Of a stretch of 64,000 nucleotides of DNA, positions 55,435 to 63,528 are shown piece by piece. Origin of the DNA: Sediminicoccus sp. KRV36 (lineage in GTDB: Bacteria > Pseudomonadota > Alphaproteobacteria > Acetobacterales > Acetobacteraceae); the NCBI RefSeq assembly GCF_023243115.1, contig NZ_CP085081.1:1-64000 (forward strand). The letters are read 5' to 3'. Made by a program: the position numbers and the translations under genes. The notes under the pieces are model-generated. The model had not been told where the DNA came from. It did no database searches and worked only from the letters and a program-made list of their open reading frames with translations. Positions within the stretch are counted from its first letter, which is position 1. Every line of letters starts with the position of its first letter.

Positions 55435-57501
55435 TCAAACAGGCCCCGCTTCAGGCTGCATGAGTTCCGACCCGAGATGAGCCAGCCGCGCGCGCAACTG
55501 CCCGAGCGGAACGCAATCCTGCATGATCCGCTCCAGTGCCGGGATGACGACACCCGGATGCTTGTTGGTCATTTCCAGCCATCCGGCGCGCGAGAGCCGC
55601 GCCCGCGCCACTGAGCCGAAACTGACGCTCTTGTGGTGATAGACAAAGCAATCATCCGCCACGGTCAGCCGGAAGCCGGCACGGCGCGCGCGAAGGCAAA
55701 GATCGGTCTCCTCGCCATAGCCCATGGGGAAGGCATCTTCGTCGTATGGCCCCACCACATCAAACACCTCGCGGCTGATCATGGTGCAGAACCCGTTCAG
55801 CACCGGAAATTCCGGATAGGCCCGTTCCGAGACACGGTCCAGGATGGCCTGGACCTGTGGCAGATGATGCGGCGCGATCATGCTGTTGGTGGACCAACTG
55901 CCATCCGGCCGCTTTGCCGCCGGCAGGCTTTGCCAGGTGGCGGCGTTGGACAGCGGGCCCACCATGCCCGTCCCCGGCCGCGCGCGCGCGGCGGCGTGCA
56001 TGCGGTCCAGCCAGCTCGGCGGGACGATGGTGTCGGAATTCAGCACCACCACCCAATCGGCGCTGGTGAGCAGCACGCCTTCATTGATGGATTTCGTATA
56101 GCCGCGATTGCTGTCGCGGCGGTGCAGGATGAAGCGCGGATCGGCCGCCGCCTGGGCGCGCAGCATTTCGGCGGTGAAGTCCCGGCTGCCATCATCCACC
56201 ATGAGGACCTGCATGGGGCCGGTTGCGCCATTGCGCAGCGCCTCCAGGCATTGCTTCACCTCCTCGCCGCCGTTGAAGATCGGCAGGATGATCTGGGTGA
56301 AGGGATGCGCGCCGCCGGCGGCGCGCGAAGCGGCCCGGCTGGGTGGCGGCGCCTGCCACAATGCGGGCAGCAGGCTGTGGTCCTCGGCGCGTGCCTCGCC
56401 ATGGACGCGAAGGAACTCCACGGCCTGGGCGAAGGCGCCATCCAGCCTTCCATCCTCGAAGCGGGGGGCTTCGGGCAGGGGCTGCGTCCCCTGCTCCGGC
56501 AGCAGGGCGGAAAGGCCCTTGGCGCCTTCCACCCGCAGCCCGATCCAGACGCCGCCCTCCGCCAGCATCTCCGCCTCCTCGGCCGAGAGCAGGAGCTCGA
56601 TGGGATGCTCGGAGGGGCGGCGAAACACCCAGCCCCGCCGCAGCCGCCGCAGGGGCTTGAAGCCTGCGCCCTCGCGGCGCTCCAGCAGGATATCGAACCG
56701 CGCGCGGATCTGGGTTTCCGTGGCTTCGGGCAACCAGGCGATGATGCGCCAGGGCTGCGCCTCCCCCGGGGCTGGCGGGTCCAGCCGGATATGCAGGGTG
56801 ACGGTGCTCGCGACCGCGTCGGCCAGCAGCCGCAGGCCACGCGGGATGCCGGACCCCGCCGGGGGCTCGGCCAGCGGGGGCTCGGCCAGCGGGGGCTCGG
56901 CCAGAGGGGGCTTGGCCAGAGGGGGCTTGGCCAGCGGGGCCTCGGCCAGAAGCTCAAAGCGCAGGCCCGTGGCGGGGCTGGCTGCCTCGGCCAGGAGGCC
57001 ATCGGCGATGAGGCTCGCCATGCCGGCGGGCCTGACGCCGGCCAGGCCCTCGGGCCAGCGCATCCCGGTGCGCCTCTCCGGTTCGGCCGGCATGGGCGCA
57101 CCCGCCGCCCGATGCGCCAGCAATGTGAGGGGCGAGCCATCAAGCTCCAGCCCGGAGATCATGTGGAAGGCGCGCGCCCGCCGCGGCACGCCGTCCCGCA
57201 GCATGTCGGGCAGCGGCCAGGTCACGCGGTGGCGGCCCTGCGCATCGCGCAGTGGCTCGGCCGTCAGGATGTGGGTGGGGAAGCCCTCGATATCGAGGCC
57301 GATTTCCGGCAATTCCTCAGCGTCGGAAGCGTCGGAAGCGCCGGAAGCGTCGGAAGCGTCGGAAGCGCTGGCTGGGGCGGATGGATCAGGTGACACCCAG
57401 CCCCGCAGCGCCGGCGGGTCTTGCGCCAGATGCAATGTGCCGCCGGGGTTCGCCGGCATGGCATCCGGCCCGGCCTCACGAGGTTCAACCCTGCCATCCA
57501 T
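55435..57501 (-). CDS. GT2 glycosyltransferase with a large N-terminal region
   Basis: 688 residues. The last 300 form a GT-A domain: FTQIILPIFNGGEE, VLMVDDGSRD, VVLNSDT (DxD-like) and FPMGYGEETDLCLRARRAGF. The first 380 residues match nothing I recognise. They include two low-complexity stretches, SDASDASGASDASDA (from DNA 57322-57366) and six PLA[EK]P pentads (56861-56950). No signal peptide is visible, so it is probably cytoplasmic or membrane-associated. Presumed surface polysaccharide role from its glycosyltransferase neighbours. It is divergent from the gene at 57670. Start ATG 57501 lacks a clear ribosome-binding site. Confidence 0.85.
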   Translation of the reverse strand: MDGRVEPREAGPDAMPANPGGTLHLAQDPPALRGWVSPDPSAPASASDASDASGASDASDAEELPEIGLDIEGFPTHILTAEPLRDAQGRHRVTWPLPDMLRDGVPRRARAFHMISGLELDGSPLTLLAHRAAGAPMPAEPERRTGMRWPEGLAGVRPAGMASLIADGLLAEAASPATGLRFELLAEAPLAKPPLAKPPLAEPPLAEPPLAEPPAGSGIPRGLRLLADAVASTVTLHIRLDPPAPGEAQPWRIIAWLPEATETQIRARFDILLERREGAGFKPLRRLRRGWVFRRPSEHPIELLLSAEEAEMLAEGGVWIGLRVEGAKGLSALLPEQGTQPLPEAPRFEDGRLDGAFAQAVEFLRVHGEARAEDHSLLPALWQAPPPSRAASRAAGGAHPFTQIILPIFNGGEEVKQCLEALRNGATGPMQVLMVDDGSRDFTAEMLRAQAAADPRFILHRRDSNRGYTKSINEGVLLTSADWVVVLNSDTIVPPSWLDRMHAAARARPGTGMVGPLSNAATWQSLPAAKRPDGSWSTNSMIAPHHLPQVQAILDRVSERAYPEFPVLNGFCTMISREVFDVVGPYDEDAFPMGYGEETDLCLRARRAGFRLTVADDCFVYHHKSVSFGSVARARLSRAGWLEMTNKHPGVVIPALERIMQDCVPLGQLRARLAHLGSELMQPEAGPV
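56861..56950. repeat. Six in-frame 15-bp repeats in the GT2 gene
   Basis: The unit GGGGGCTCGGCCAGC recurs six times with point changes and encodes PLA[EK]P pentapeptides on the minus strand. The unit length keeps the frame, so copy number can change without a frameshift. Confidence 0.9.
57322..57366. repeat. Five in-frame 9-bp repeats in the GT2 gene
   Basis: The unit GTCGGAAGC is repeated five times (third copy GCCGGAAGC), encoding the Ser-Asp-Ala-rich linker near the N-terminus of the GT2 protein. Confidence 0.88.
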
Positions 57502-57669
57502 CCAGTGCCATCCATCCAGTGATCGCCACTTTCACGCGGAATACATCGTTTTGAATAGCATTGGCGGGCGGGCCAAGGAAGGCCGGCCTTGAGCTTGCCC
57601 GGCCGCGGGGATACATGAAGTTGCCGCCGGAAAGCACGCTTTCCGCGTGTCAGCTGCGAAAAGGCCCCG

Positions 57670-58845
57670 ATGCTGGATCAGGACGCGCTCTCCCCCGGCC
57701 ATGCCGCTCCGCCGCTCCGCCTCCTGGTGGTGGCGGCCCGACGTGACCCGGAGGCCTCGGCCGGCCGCATCCTCGCCGCCGCCGCCGAGGACGCGACACT
57801 CGAAGCCCGGCTGCTCTGCGGTGCCGCCGGGATCGAGCCGCCGCCTGGAGTCCGGATTTTCCAGCCGCATGACGACCACAGCTTCCTCGCCGAGGCCGAG
57901 CCTGGTTACGATGCCGCGGCGCTCAGCCAGCTCGACGCCGATCTGCTGCGCAAGCTCGGCGCCTGGCTCACCGACTGGGCGCCCGAGGTGGTGCATCTGC
58001 ATGATCTGGCGCCCTTCGGGATGGAGCTGATCGGCCTGCTGCGGCGGCGGCTGCCATCGGCCCGCATCCTGGTGTCGCTCTCGCCCGATCTCGCGCGGCG
58101 GATCGGCATCACCGGCCCGCCGCAGGGCTTTCTGCGCACCGCGCCGCTGCGCCGCTTCCTGGCGGAATGCACGCTGTTGCTCCCTTGCGAGACGCTGCTG
58201 CCCGCCTGCCTGGCCTTTGGCCTCGACCCCGCCCGCCTGCTGGTCCAGGCCTCGCTGCCGCCGGATTTGATGCCCACGGAATTGCCGCCGCTCGGTCGGT
58301 TCCTCGTGGTTGCCGCCTTCCCGAAAGGCCCGGCCGAAGCGAGGCTGCTGGCGACGGCCGCCGAATTGCTGGCCGGTACCGGCCCCCGGCTGCGGATCGA
58401 GCTGCATGGCGACGGCCAGGACCAGCCGCCGCTGCGGGATGCGGCGGCGGTGCCCGGCAGCCCGCTGGCGCTGGTGCCCGGGGATGCACCGCGCGGCGCC
58501 TTGCTGGCCCGCGCGCATCTGGTCCTGATGCCCGATGCCGAAGGCGCCGATCCCGAGGGGCTCGCGCGCCTCGCACTCGCGCTGCGCCGCCCTGTGATTT
58601 GCGCCGGGCAGGGGCCGCTCGCCACGCAGCTCCAGGCGGGGCGGGATGCCTGGCATTGCGCCATGAACCCCGTCAGCCTCGCGGATCTCCTGCTGGCGTT
58701 GCACGAAACGCCCGGGCGCGTGGCGGCGATGGCCGATTCCCTGCTGCCCCCGCCCAGCCCCGCCGAGGGGGCGGCCGCGCTGTTCGGCCTGTACCGGGAG
58801 GTGCTGTCCGACCCGTCACGCATCGCCCATCCGGCCAGGATCTGA
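57670..58845 (+). CDS. GT-B-fold glycosyltransferase-like protein
   Basis: 391 residues with the overall layout of a GT4 protein: an N-terminal RLLVVAARRDPEASAGRIL, a central APEVVHLHDLAPFGMEL (an HDL-like loop common in GT4), and a C-terminal half with LVLMPDAEGADPEGLARLAL in the place of the EX7E donor-binding motif. The catalytic acidic pattern is weaker than in the gene at 54365, so it may be inactive or use an unusual donor. It is followed after three bases by the GT2 gene at 58849, and the two probably act in one polysaccharide pathway. Confidence 0.68.
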   Translation: MLDQDALSPGHAAPPLRLLVVAARRDPEASAGRILAAAAEDATLEARLLCGAAGIEPPPGVRIFQPHDDHSFLAEAEPGYDAAALSQLDADLLRKLGAWLTDWAPEVVHLHDLAPFGMELIGLLRRRLPSARILVSLSPDLARRIGITGPPQGFLRTAPLRRFLAECTLLLPCETLLPACLAFGLDPARLLVQASLPPDLMPTELPPLGRFLVVAAFPKGPAEARLLATAAELLAGTGPRLRIELHGDGQDQPPLRDAAAVPGSPLALVPGDAPRGALLARAHLVLMPDAEGADPEGLARLALALRRPVICAGQGPLATQLQAGRDAWHCAMNPVSLADLLLALHETPGRVAAMADSLLPPPSPAEGAAALFGLYREVLSDPSRIAHPARI

Positions 58846-58848
58846 GCC

Positions 58849-60921
58849 ATGCCGGACACGCTCCATCCCCCCGCCGCGCAATCGCTTCGTTTCAGCCCGC
58901 GCGCCGTGGCCCGCTCGGAAAGCGCCAATTACCACCAGGGCGAGGATATCCGTCTGCATCTGGTGGTGCGCGGGCACCAGGGCCACCCCTGCCTGATCGC
59001 CAATGACTGCCTCGAAGGCCGCTGGGGCGAGGAGCTGCGCCTGCCGCTCTCGCCGGAGGAAGCGCTCTCGCCCGCCGTCCAGGTCGCCTTCACCGCCATG
59101 GGCATCGAACTGGCGCTGGCCGGTGCCGCGCCCGTGGCGTTCCGGCCGGGCCTGCCGGTGCCGCAATCCCTCGTGACCCGGCACGGGCCGGATATCGAAG
59201 CGCAGATCGGCGCGGTACCGGCCGCGCGGGCGCTGGCGGCATCGCCGATGGCGGGGGAAGGCGTGATCGAGGCCGCGGCCAGCCTGCCGGGCACGGGTTA
59301 TCGCCTGCTCCTGCTTCGGCTGGCCGATCCGGCCCTGGAAGAATCGCTGATCCTCGCCCCGGTGCCGCTGCGGCTGCGGGATGCCACCGGGCTCGCCCCC
59401 GCCGCCCCCGCCTGGATCTGCGCCCTGCCCGAGGGCCAGGGCTTGCTCGCCGCCGTCGAGAGTGCCGGCGATGCGCCGGTGAGCGGCGCCGAATTGCTGC
59501 CGCCGGGCCGTGCTCCGGTGCTGCTGGTGCCCGCCCATGGCCAGGCCCAGGCCATGCGCCCACCGGCCAGCGAATTCCTGGCCCGGCTGGCCCAGGCGCG
59601 CGGCCCGGCGAAAGCCGAATTGGGGCGCCTGCTGGCGCGCGGCTTCACCGGCCGCAATACGCTCTCCTGGCTCTCGGCGCCGGTGGGAATGAGCGTGGCG
59701 CGGCTGCTGCCCACGCCCGAAGGCCTGTTGCTGCAAGGCTGGCTGAGCGATCCGGGTAATGCGATCGCCGCCATTCGCCTCCGCGCGGGCGAGAAGACCT
59801 GGCCCCTGCGCCCGGGCGCCTGGCTCGATACCGAGGCCTGGGACGGGGATGGCGGGCGCGGCTTCCTGGCCCATGCGCCGTTTACCACGCAGCAGGGCAC
59901 GACCCGGCTGGGCGAGGCATGGCTCGATGTGACGCTGGCGACGGGCGAGACCGGCACCCTGCCCCTGCCACTGCCCGAGCCGCTGGGGATCGCCCCCCTG
60001 CGCGCCACCCTGGCCGAGCTGGGTGCCCTGCCGGAAGCCCTGCTGGATCATGCCTTCGGCGCGGTGCTCGGCCCTGCCCTGGCCGCCTGGCAGCAGCAGC
60101 GCCTGGCACGCCCGATGGCGGTGGAGGAGCGCGTCTTTGGCGCGCCGCCCGAGGCGCCGCGCGCCAGCATCATCATCCCGCTGCATGGCCGGCTGGACAT
60201 GCTGCCGGTCCAGATGGCGCTATTCAGCGCCTGCCGGATGGCGGGCGATGAGATCATCTTCGTCCTGGATGATCCGCCCCGGCGCGAGGCGGCCCTGGCG
60301 CAGGCGCAATCCGCCTGGGAGCGTTTCGGCCTGCCGTTGCGGTTGATCCTGCCCGCCGAATCCCGCGGCTTCGGCCCGGCCAGCAATCTGGGCCTGCGCC
60401 ATGCGTGCGGCGGGGTGGTGGTGTTCCTCAATGCCGATGCCTTCCCGCAAGCCACGGATTGGCTGGATCTGCTGGTCGCTGCCCTGGCCGAACCCTCGGT
60501 CGGGGCGGCGGGCGCGCGGCTGCTCTATCCCGATGGTAGCCTGCAGCATGGCGGCATGCGGCTGGAGCCCGGGCCGGCCGGCTGGCTTTTCCCGGCCCAT
60601 CCCGGCAAGGGCCTGCGCCCCCTGCCCGCCGCCGCCGAGCCGCGCGACGTCGAGGCGCTGACCGGCGCCTGCCTGGCGCTACGGCGCGAGGTGGCGGAAC
60701 AGTTCGGCGGCTTCGACCCGGCCTATGTGATCGGTGATTTCGAGGATGCCGATCTCTGCGCGCGGCTGCTGCAGGCCGGGCTGCGCTGCGTGATGGAGGA
60801 CCGCGCCACGCTGGTCCATCTGGAGCGCCAGTCCCAGGGCCGCGCGGATGCGGAAGCGGGGCGCTGGAACCTCACCTTGCTCAATGCCTGGACCTATAAC
60901 CGCCACTGGAAACCTGCCTGA
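58849..60921 (+). CDS. GT2 glycosyltransferase with a large N-terminal region
   Basis: 690 residues. The C-terminal 260 residues are a GT-A domain: PRASIIIPLHGRLDML, EIIFVLDD, VVFLNADAFPQ (in the DxD position), and YVIGDFEDADLCARLLQAG. The first 420 residues match no family I know. The same layout and nearly the same length occur in the divergent gene at 55435, though N-terminal similarity is not obvious by eye. The ATG follows the previous stop by three bases. Probable role in surface glycan synthesis. Confidence 0.84.
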   Translation: MPDTLHPPAAQSLRFSPRAVARSESANYHQGEDIRLHLVVRGHQGHPCLIANDCLEGRWGEELRLPLSPEEALSPAVQVAFTAMGIELALAGAAPVAFRPGLPVPQSLVTRHGPDIEAQIGAVPAARALAASPMAGEGVIEAAASLPGTGYRLLLLRLADPALEESLILAPVPLRLRDATGLAPAAPAWICALPEGQGLLAAVESAGDAPVSGAELLPPGRAPVLLVPAHGQAQAMRPPASEFLARLAQARGPAKAELGRLLARGFTGRNTLSWLSAPVGMSVARLLPTPEGLLLQGWLSDPGNAIAAIRLRAGEKTWPLRPGAWLDTEAWDGDGGRGFLAHAPFTTQQGTTRLGEAWLDVTLATGETGTLPLPLPEPLGIAPLRATLAELGALPEALLDHAFGAVLGPALAAWQQQRLARPMAVEERVFGAPPEAPRASIIIPLHGRLDMLPVQMALFSACRMAGDEIIFVLDDPPRREAALAQAQSAWERFGLPLRLILPAESRGFGPASNLGLRHACGGVVVFLNADAFPQATDWLDLLVAALAEPSVGAAGARLLYPDGSLQHGGMRLEPGPAGWLFPAHPGKGLRPLPAAAEPRDVEALTGACLALRREVAEQFGGFDPAYVIGDFEDADLCARLLQAGLRCVMEDRATLVHLERQSQGRADAEAGRWNLTLLNAWTYNRHWKPA

Positions 60922-60934
60922 TACGGCGTGCCGC

Positions 60935-61313
60935 TCAGCGACCCACGCGCTGCGCGGCGAGGGGCAGGGCCAGGCTTTGCTCGGCGCAGGCATCAATCCG
61001 CCGGCGCTCCTCCGCCACATTGCCCTGATAGACGATCCGCACGTCATAGAGGCATTCGCCAACCGGCAGGCTGAAGGCGCGGGTGGCGCCAGCGCGCAGG
61101 GTTTCCGTCGCACCCAGCCGGTCCTCGCCCCAATTCTGCTGGGAGCTGGGCGAGATATAGACGTTGTTGATGATGTTGGGGGTGCCGTTGCGCAGGCTCA
61201 GCGCGGGCGTTCCCCCGGGACGGCAGGGCCGGGGGGTGCGGGCTTGGACTGCGCCAGGGCCATGCCGGACAGCCCCATCATCACACCGAAACACATCACC
61301 GCGATCCGAGCCA
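60935..61313 (-). pseudogene. Family B small secreted protein, apparently frameshifted
   Basis: Two frames together make one family B protein. ATG 61313 opens a signal peptide (MARIAVMCFGVMMG... ending ALAQ) that runs to a stop at 61198. The mature domain lies in another frame: NIINNVYISPSSQQ, NWGEDRLGATETLRAG, YDVRIVYQGNVAEERRR and DAC, ending at 60935. The frames would join with one extra base in the G6 run at 61231-61236 (C6 on the coding strand), which would also restore the family's first cysteine. Either the gene is broken, the sequence has a homopolymer error, or the run slips. It is paralogous to 25993-26373 and 26449-26850. Confidence 0.68.
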
Positions 61314-61424
61314 TGGCCTGTCTCCCGCCCTTTGGGGCAAAGGCTACCGGGCTATGGCCGCGCAACACAAGAATGAGCTGCTGCGCCTGGCCGCGATACC
61401 CTCCGGCAGCCGCAGGCCGCCCGA

Positions 61425-62666
61425 TCAGAAACGCTCGGCGCGGTAGGGGGCAGGGTCCAGGAAGGGCGCCTCGCCGCACATCATCTCGGCCAGCAGGCGG
61501 CCGGTGGTGGGGCCGAGCGTCAGGCCCTGATGGGCATGGCCGAAGGCGCACCAGGCCCCGGCCTGGCCGGGCAGCGGGCCGATGATGGGCAGCATGTCCG
61601 GCGTGCAGGGCCGCACGCCCATCCAGGGGCTGGCATCCACCCGATCCGCCAGGGGGAGAAGCGTCCGCGCCACGGGTTCGGCGCGCTCCAGCTGCACGGG
61701 CGTGGGCGGCGCATCGGGCCGCGCGAATTCGGCGCCGGTGGTGAGGCGGATGCCGGCCCGCATGGGCGCCAGCAGGAAGCCGCTCTGCATGTCGAGGATG
61801 GGGCGGTTCAGGGTCGCGTTGCCGCGCATCCGGTAATGCATGTGGTAGCCGCGCTTGCCGAAATAGGGCGGCGCGTAGCCCAGGCCCCGCGTCAATTCGA
61901 CGGCGGCGGCGCCCAGCGCCACCACGACCTGCGCCGCCTCGATCGGGCCGTCCTGGCCCTGCACCCGCCACCCAGCGCCGGCGCGGGTCAGCGTCATGGC
62001 ATCGCCCAGCGCCAGCTTGCCGCCCGCTGCCAGGAATTGCCGCGCATAGCTGAGGGTGAGCGCATGCGGGTCACTGACCGAACAGGGATCCGGGTAGTGG
62101 ATCGCGCCCGCCCGCCGGACCTGCAGATGCGGCTCGGCCGCGGCGAGTTCCGCGCCATCCAGCGCGGTGAAGTTCACGCCGAAATCACGCTGGGCCTGCT
62201 GCACCTGGGTGAGGGCCGTGGCGAAAGCCTCCTCCGTGGCATAGAGCTTCATCCAGCCGATGGGGCGCAGCAGGGCCATCGCCTCGGTGCCGTCGGCCAG
62301 GGCCCGGTGCTCGTCGAGGCAGGTGGCGATCAGCGCTGAGAAGGCGCGCACCGCATGCAGGTAGCGTGTGGGTTCCGAATGCCACCAGTATTGCAGCAGC
62401 GGCGAGGCGAAGCCGGGCAGGGCCAGCGGGTGGTAATGCACATCCGTCGCCCGGTTGCCGGCGATGCGGCGCAGTTCGGCCAGGGCCCGGGGGAAGGGGT
62501 GCGGATAGACGGCCTCGCGCTGGATCAGCCCGCCATTGCCGAAGGAGGCGCCCTCGCCTGGCCCCTGGCGATCGACCAGCGTCACGTCACGGCCGCGGCG
62601 GCGCAAATGCAGGGCGACGGAAACCCCCACCATCCCCGCGCCGAGTACGATCACCGAAGCCGCCAT
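61425..62666 (-). CDS. D-amino-acid dehydrogenase-like FAD oxidoreductase (DadA family)
   Basis: 413 residues of the DAO superfamily: the FAD-binding SVIVLGAGMVGVSVALHLRR, VTLVDRQGPGEGASFGNGG, GYHMHYRMRG, and the C-terminal FGHAHQGLTLGPTTGRLLAE. It should oxidise D-amino acids (or a related amine) to 2-oxo acids, passing electrons to the respiratory chain. ATG 62666 is fixed by the FAD motif. The frame upstream has no homology. It is divergent from the TetR regulator, which could control it too. The exact substrate is not visible. Confidence 0.88.
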   Translation of the reverse strand: MAASVIVLGAGMVGVSVALHLRRRGRDVTLVDRQGPGEGASFGNGGLIQREAVYPHPFPRALAELRRIAGNRATDVHYHPLALPGFASPLLQYWWHSEPTRYLHAVRAFSALIATCLDEHRALADGTEAMALLRPIGWMKLYATEEAFATALTQVQQAQRDFGVNFTALDGAELAAAEPHLQVRRAGAIHYPDPCSVSDPHALTLSYARQFLAAGGKLALGDAMTLTRAGAGWRVQGQDGPIEAAQVVVALGAAAVELTRGLGYAPPYFGKRGYHMHYRMRGNATLNRPILDMQSGFLLAPMRAGIRLTTGAEFARPDAPPTPVQLERAEPVARTLLPLADRVDASPWMGVRPCTPDMLPIIGPLPGQAGAWCAFGHAHQGLTLGPTTGRLLAEMMCGEAPFLDPAPYRAERF

Positions 62667-62901
62667 GCCATCCTGCCCCTGCCAAAGCCGGCAGCTTGAA
62701 CGACGCCCGCGTGACCCGTCCATGGCCCGCGCCGGGGCCCTTCGCGGATGACCTGGAGGCCTCGCTCCACGGAACTCCGATGGCTGCGCAGGAACAGGAG
62801 CTTGGCGCAGCGGCGCCCATCCGGGGTTCCTGCCGCGATGCGCGGCGGTCAGCGCCCTTGGATGCGCATTTCCGTGCGGAAGCATTTACCCAACATGCGA
62901 T

Positions 62902-62919
62902 AAACCGTCCGGCCGGTAT
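62902..62919. promoter_or_regulatory. TetR operator 1
   Basis: AAACCGTCCGGCCGGTAT, an imperfect palindrome sharing a 22-base direct repeat with operator 2. The two copies are 31 bases apart, about three helical turns, so dimers would bind on the same DNA face. Confidence 0.7.
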
Positions 62920-62927
62920 AGTTTCTC

Positions 62928-62953
62928 TTGACATACCGTCCGGCCGGTATAGT
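62928..62953 (+). promoter_or_regulatory. Candidate tetR promoter
   Basis: TTGACA (62928-62933) with TATAGT (62948-62953). The 14-base spacer is short for sigma-70, which is the weak point. It overlaps operator 2, consistent with autorepression. Confidence 0.35.
62933..62950. promoter_or_regulatory. TetR operator 2
   Basis: ATACCGTCCGGCCGGTAT, with half-sites ATACCG and CGGTAT. It overlaps the end of a TTGACA element (62928-62933) and lies 11 bases before the tetR ATG, so bound repressor would block transcription. Confidence 0.75.
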
Positions 62954-62961
62954 TTCCCGGC

Positions 62962-63528
62962 ATGCCAGAAGCCCCTCCGATCCCCGATGCGCGGACCCGT
63001 ATCCTCGATGCCGCCGAGCGCATTGTTCAGGCCAAGGGCGTGCCCGCCCTGACGCTGGAGGCCGCCGCGCGGGAGGCGGGCATTTCCAAGGGCGGCCTGC
63101 TCTATCATTTCGCCTCCAAGGAAGCGATGTTGAGCGGGCTGGTCGCGCGCCTCGCCGAATATGTGCAGATGGATTTCGACGCGGTCCTCGCCGCGCAATC
63201 GGGGCCTTGCCCGGCCAGCCGCGCGGTGCTCGCCTGGGCCTTCGACCATCCCGAGCAGGTCTGCGAGGAGCAGCACCGCGCCGGCGCCGTCTTCCTTGCC
63301 GTGTTCCATCATGACCCGGCCATGCTGGGGCCCATCCGCGCCGTCTTCGCCCATATCCGCGACCGGCTGCGCGCCGATGCCCTGCCGCCCGGCCATGCCC
63401 TGGCCATCATGGCCGCCAGCGACGGGCTTTTCTTCGGCGCGCTGTTCGGCATGTACGAGCAGTCCGAGGCGGAGCGCCTGGCCATCCGCACCGCGCTGGA
63501 GGGTTTGCTCGGGGAGGCCGGCGCATGA
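62962..63528 (+). CDS. TetR/AcrR family transcriptional regulator
   Basis: 188 residues. The N-terminal helix-turn-helix is ALTLEAAAREAGISKGGLLYHFASKEAML (residues about 29-57), a standard TetR pattern with the YHF signature. The C-terminal ligand domain is variable and of TetR_C type. Two palindromic operators lie immediately upstream, suggesting autoregulation and control of the coupled exporter gene (ATGA overlap at 63525). The ligand is unknown. Confidence 0.94.
   Translation: MPEAPPIPDARTRILDAAERIVQAKGVPALTLEAAAREAGISKGGLLYHFASKEAMLSGLVARLAEYVQMDFDAVLAAQSGPCPASRAVLAWAFDHPEQVCEEQHRAGAVFLAVFHHDPAMLGPIRAVFAHIRDRLRADALPPGHALAIMAASDGLFFGALFGMYEQSEAERLAIRTALEGLLGEAGA

Larger units (their letters stand above)
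62667..62961. other. Divergent region between dadA-like gene and tetR
   Basis: About 295 bases with no supportable gene. The part next to tetR contains two operator palindromes and a TTGACA element, listed separately; the half near the dadA-like gene shows nothing I recognise. Confidence 0.5.

Noticed and set aside
61231..61236. Phase-variable poly-G tract
   Set aside because: Six bases is short for slipped-strand switching; a decayed gene or a base-call error is equally likely, so it is reported only as an apparent frameshift.
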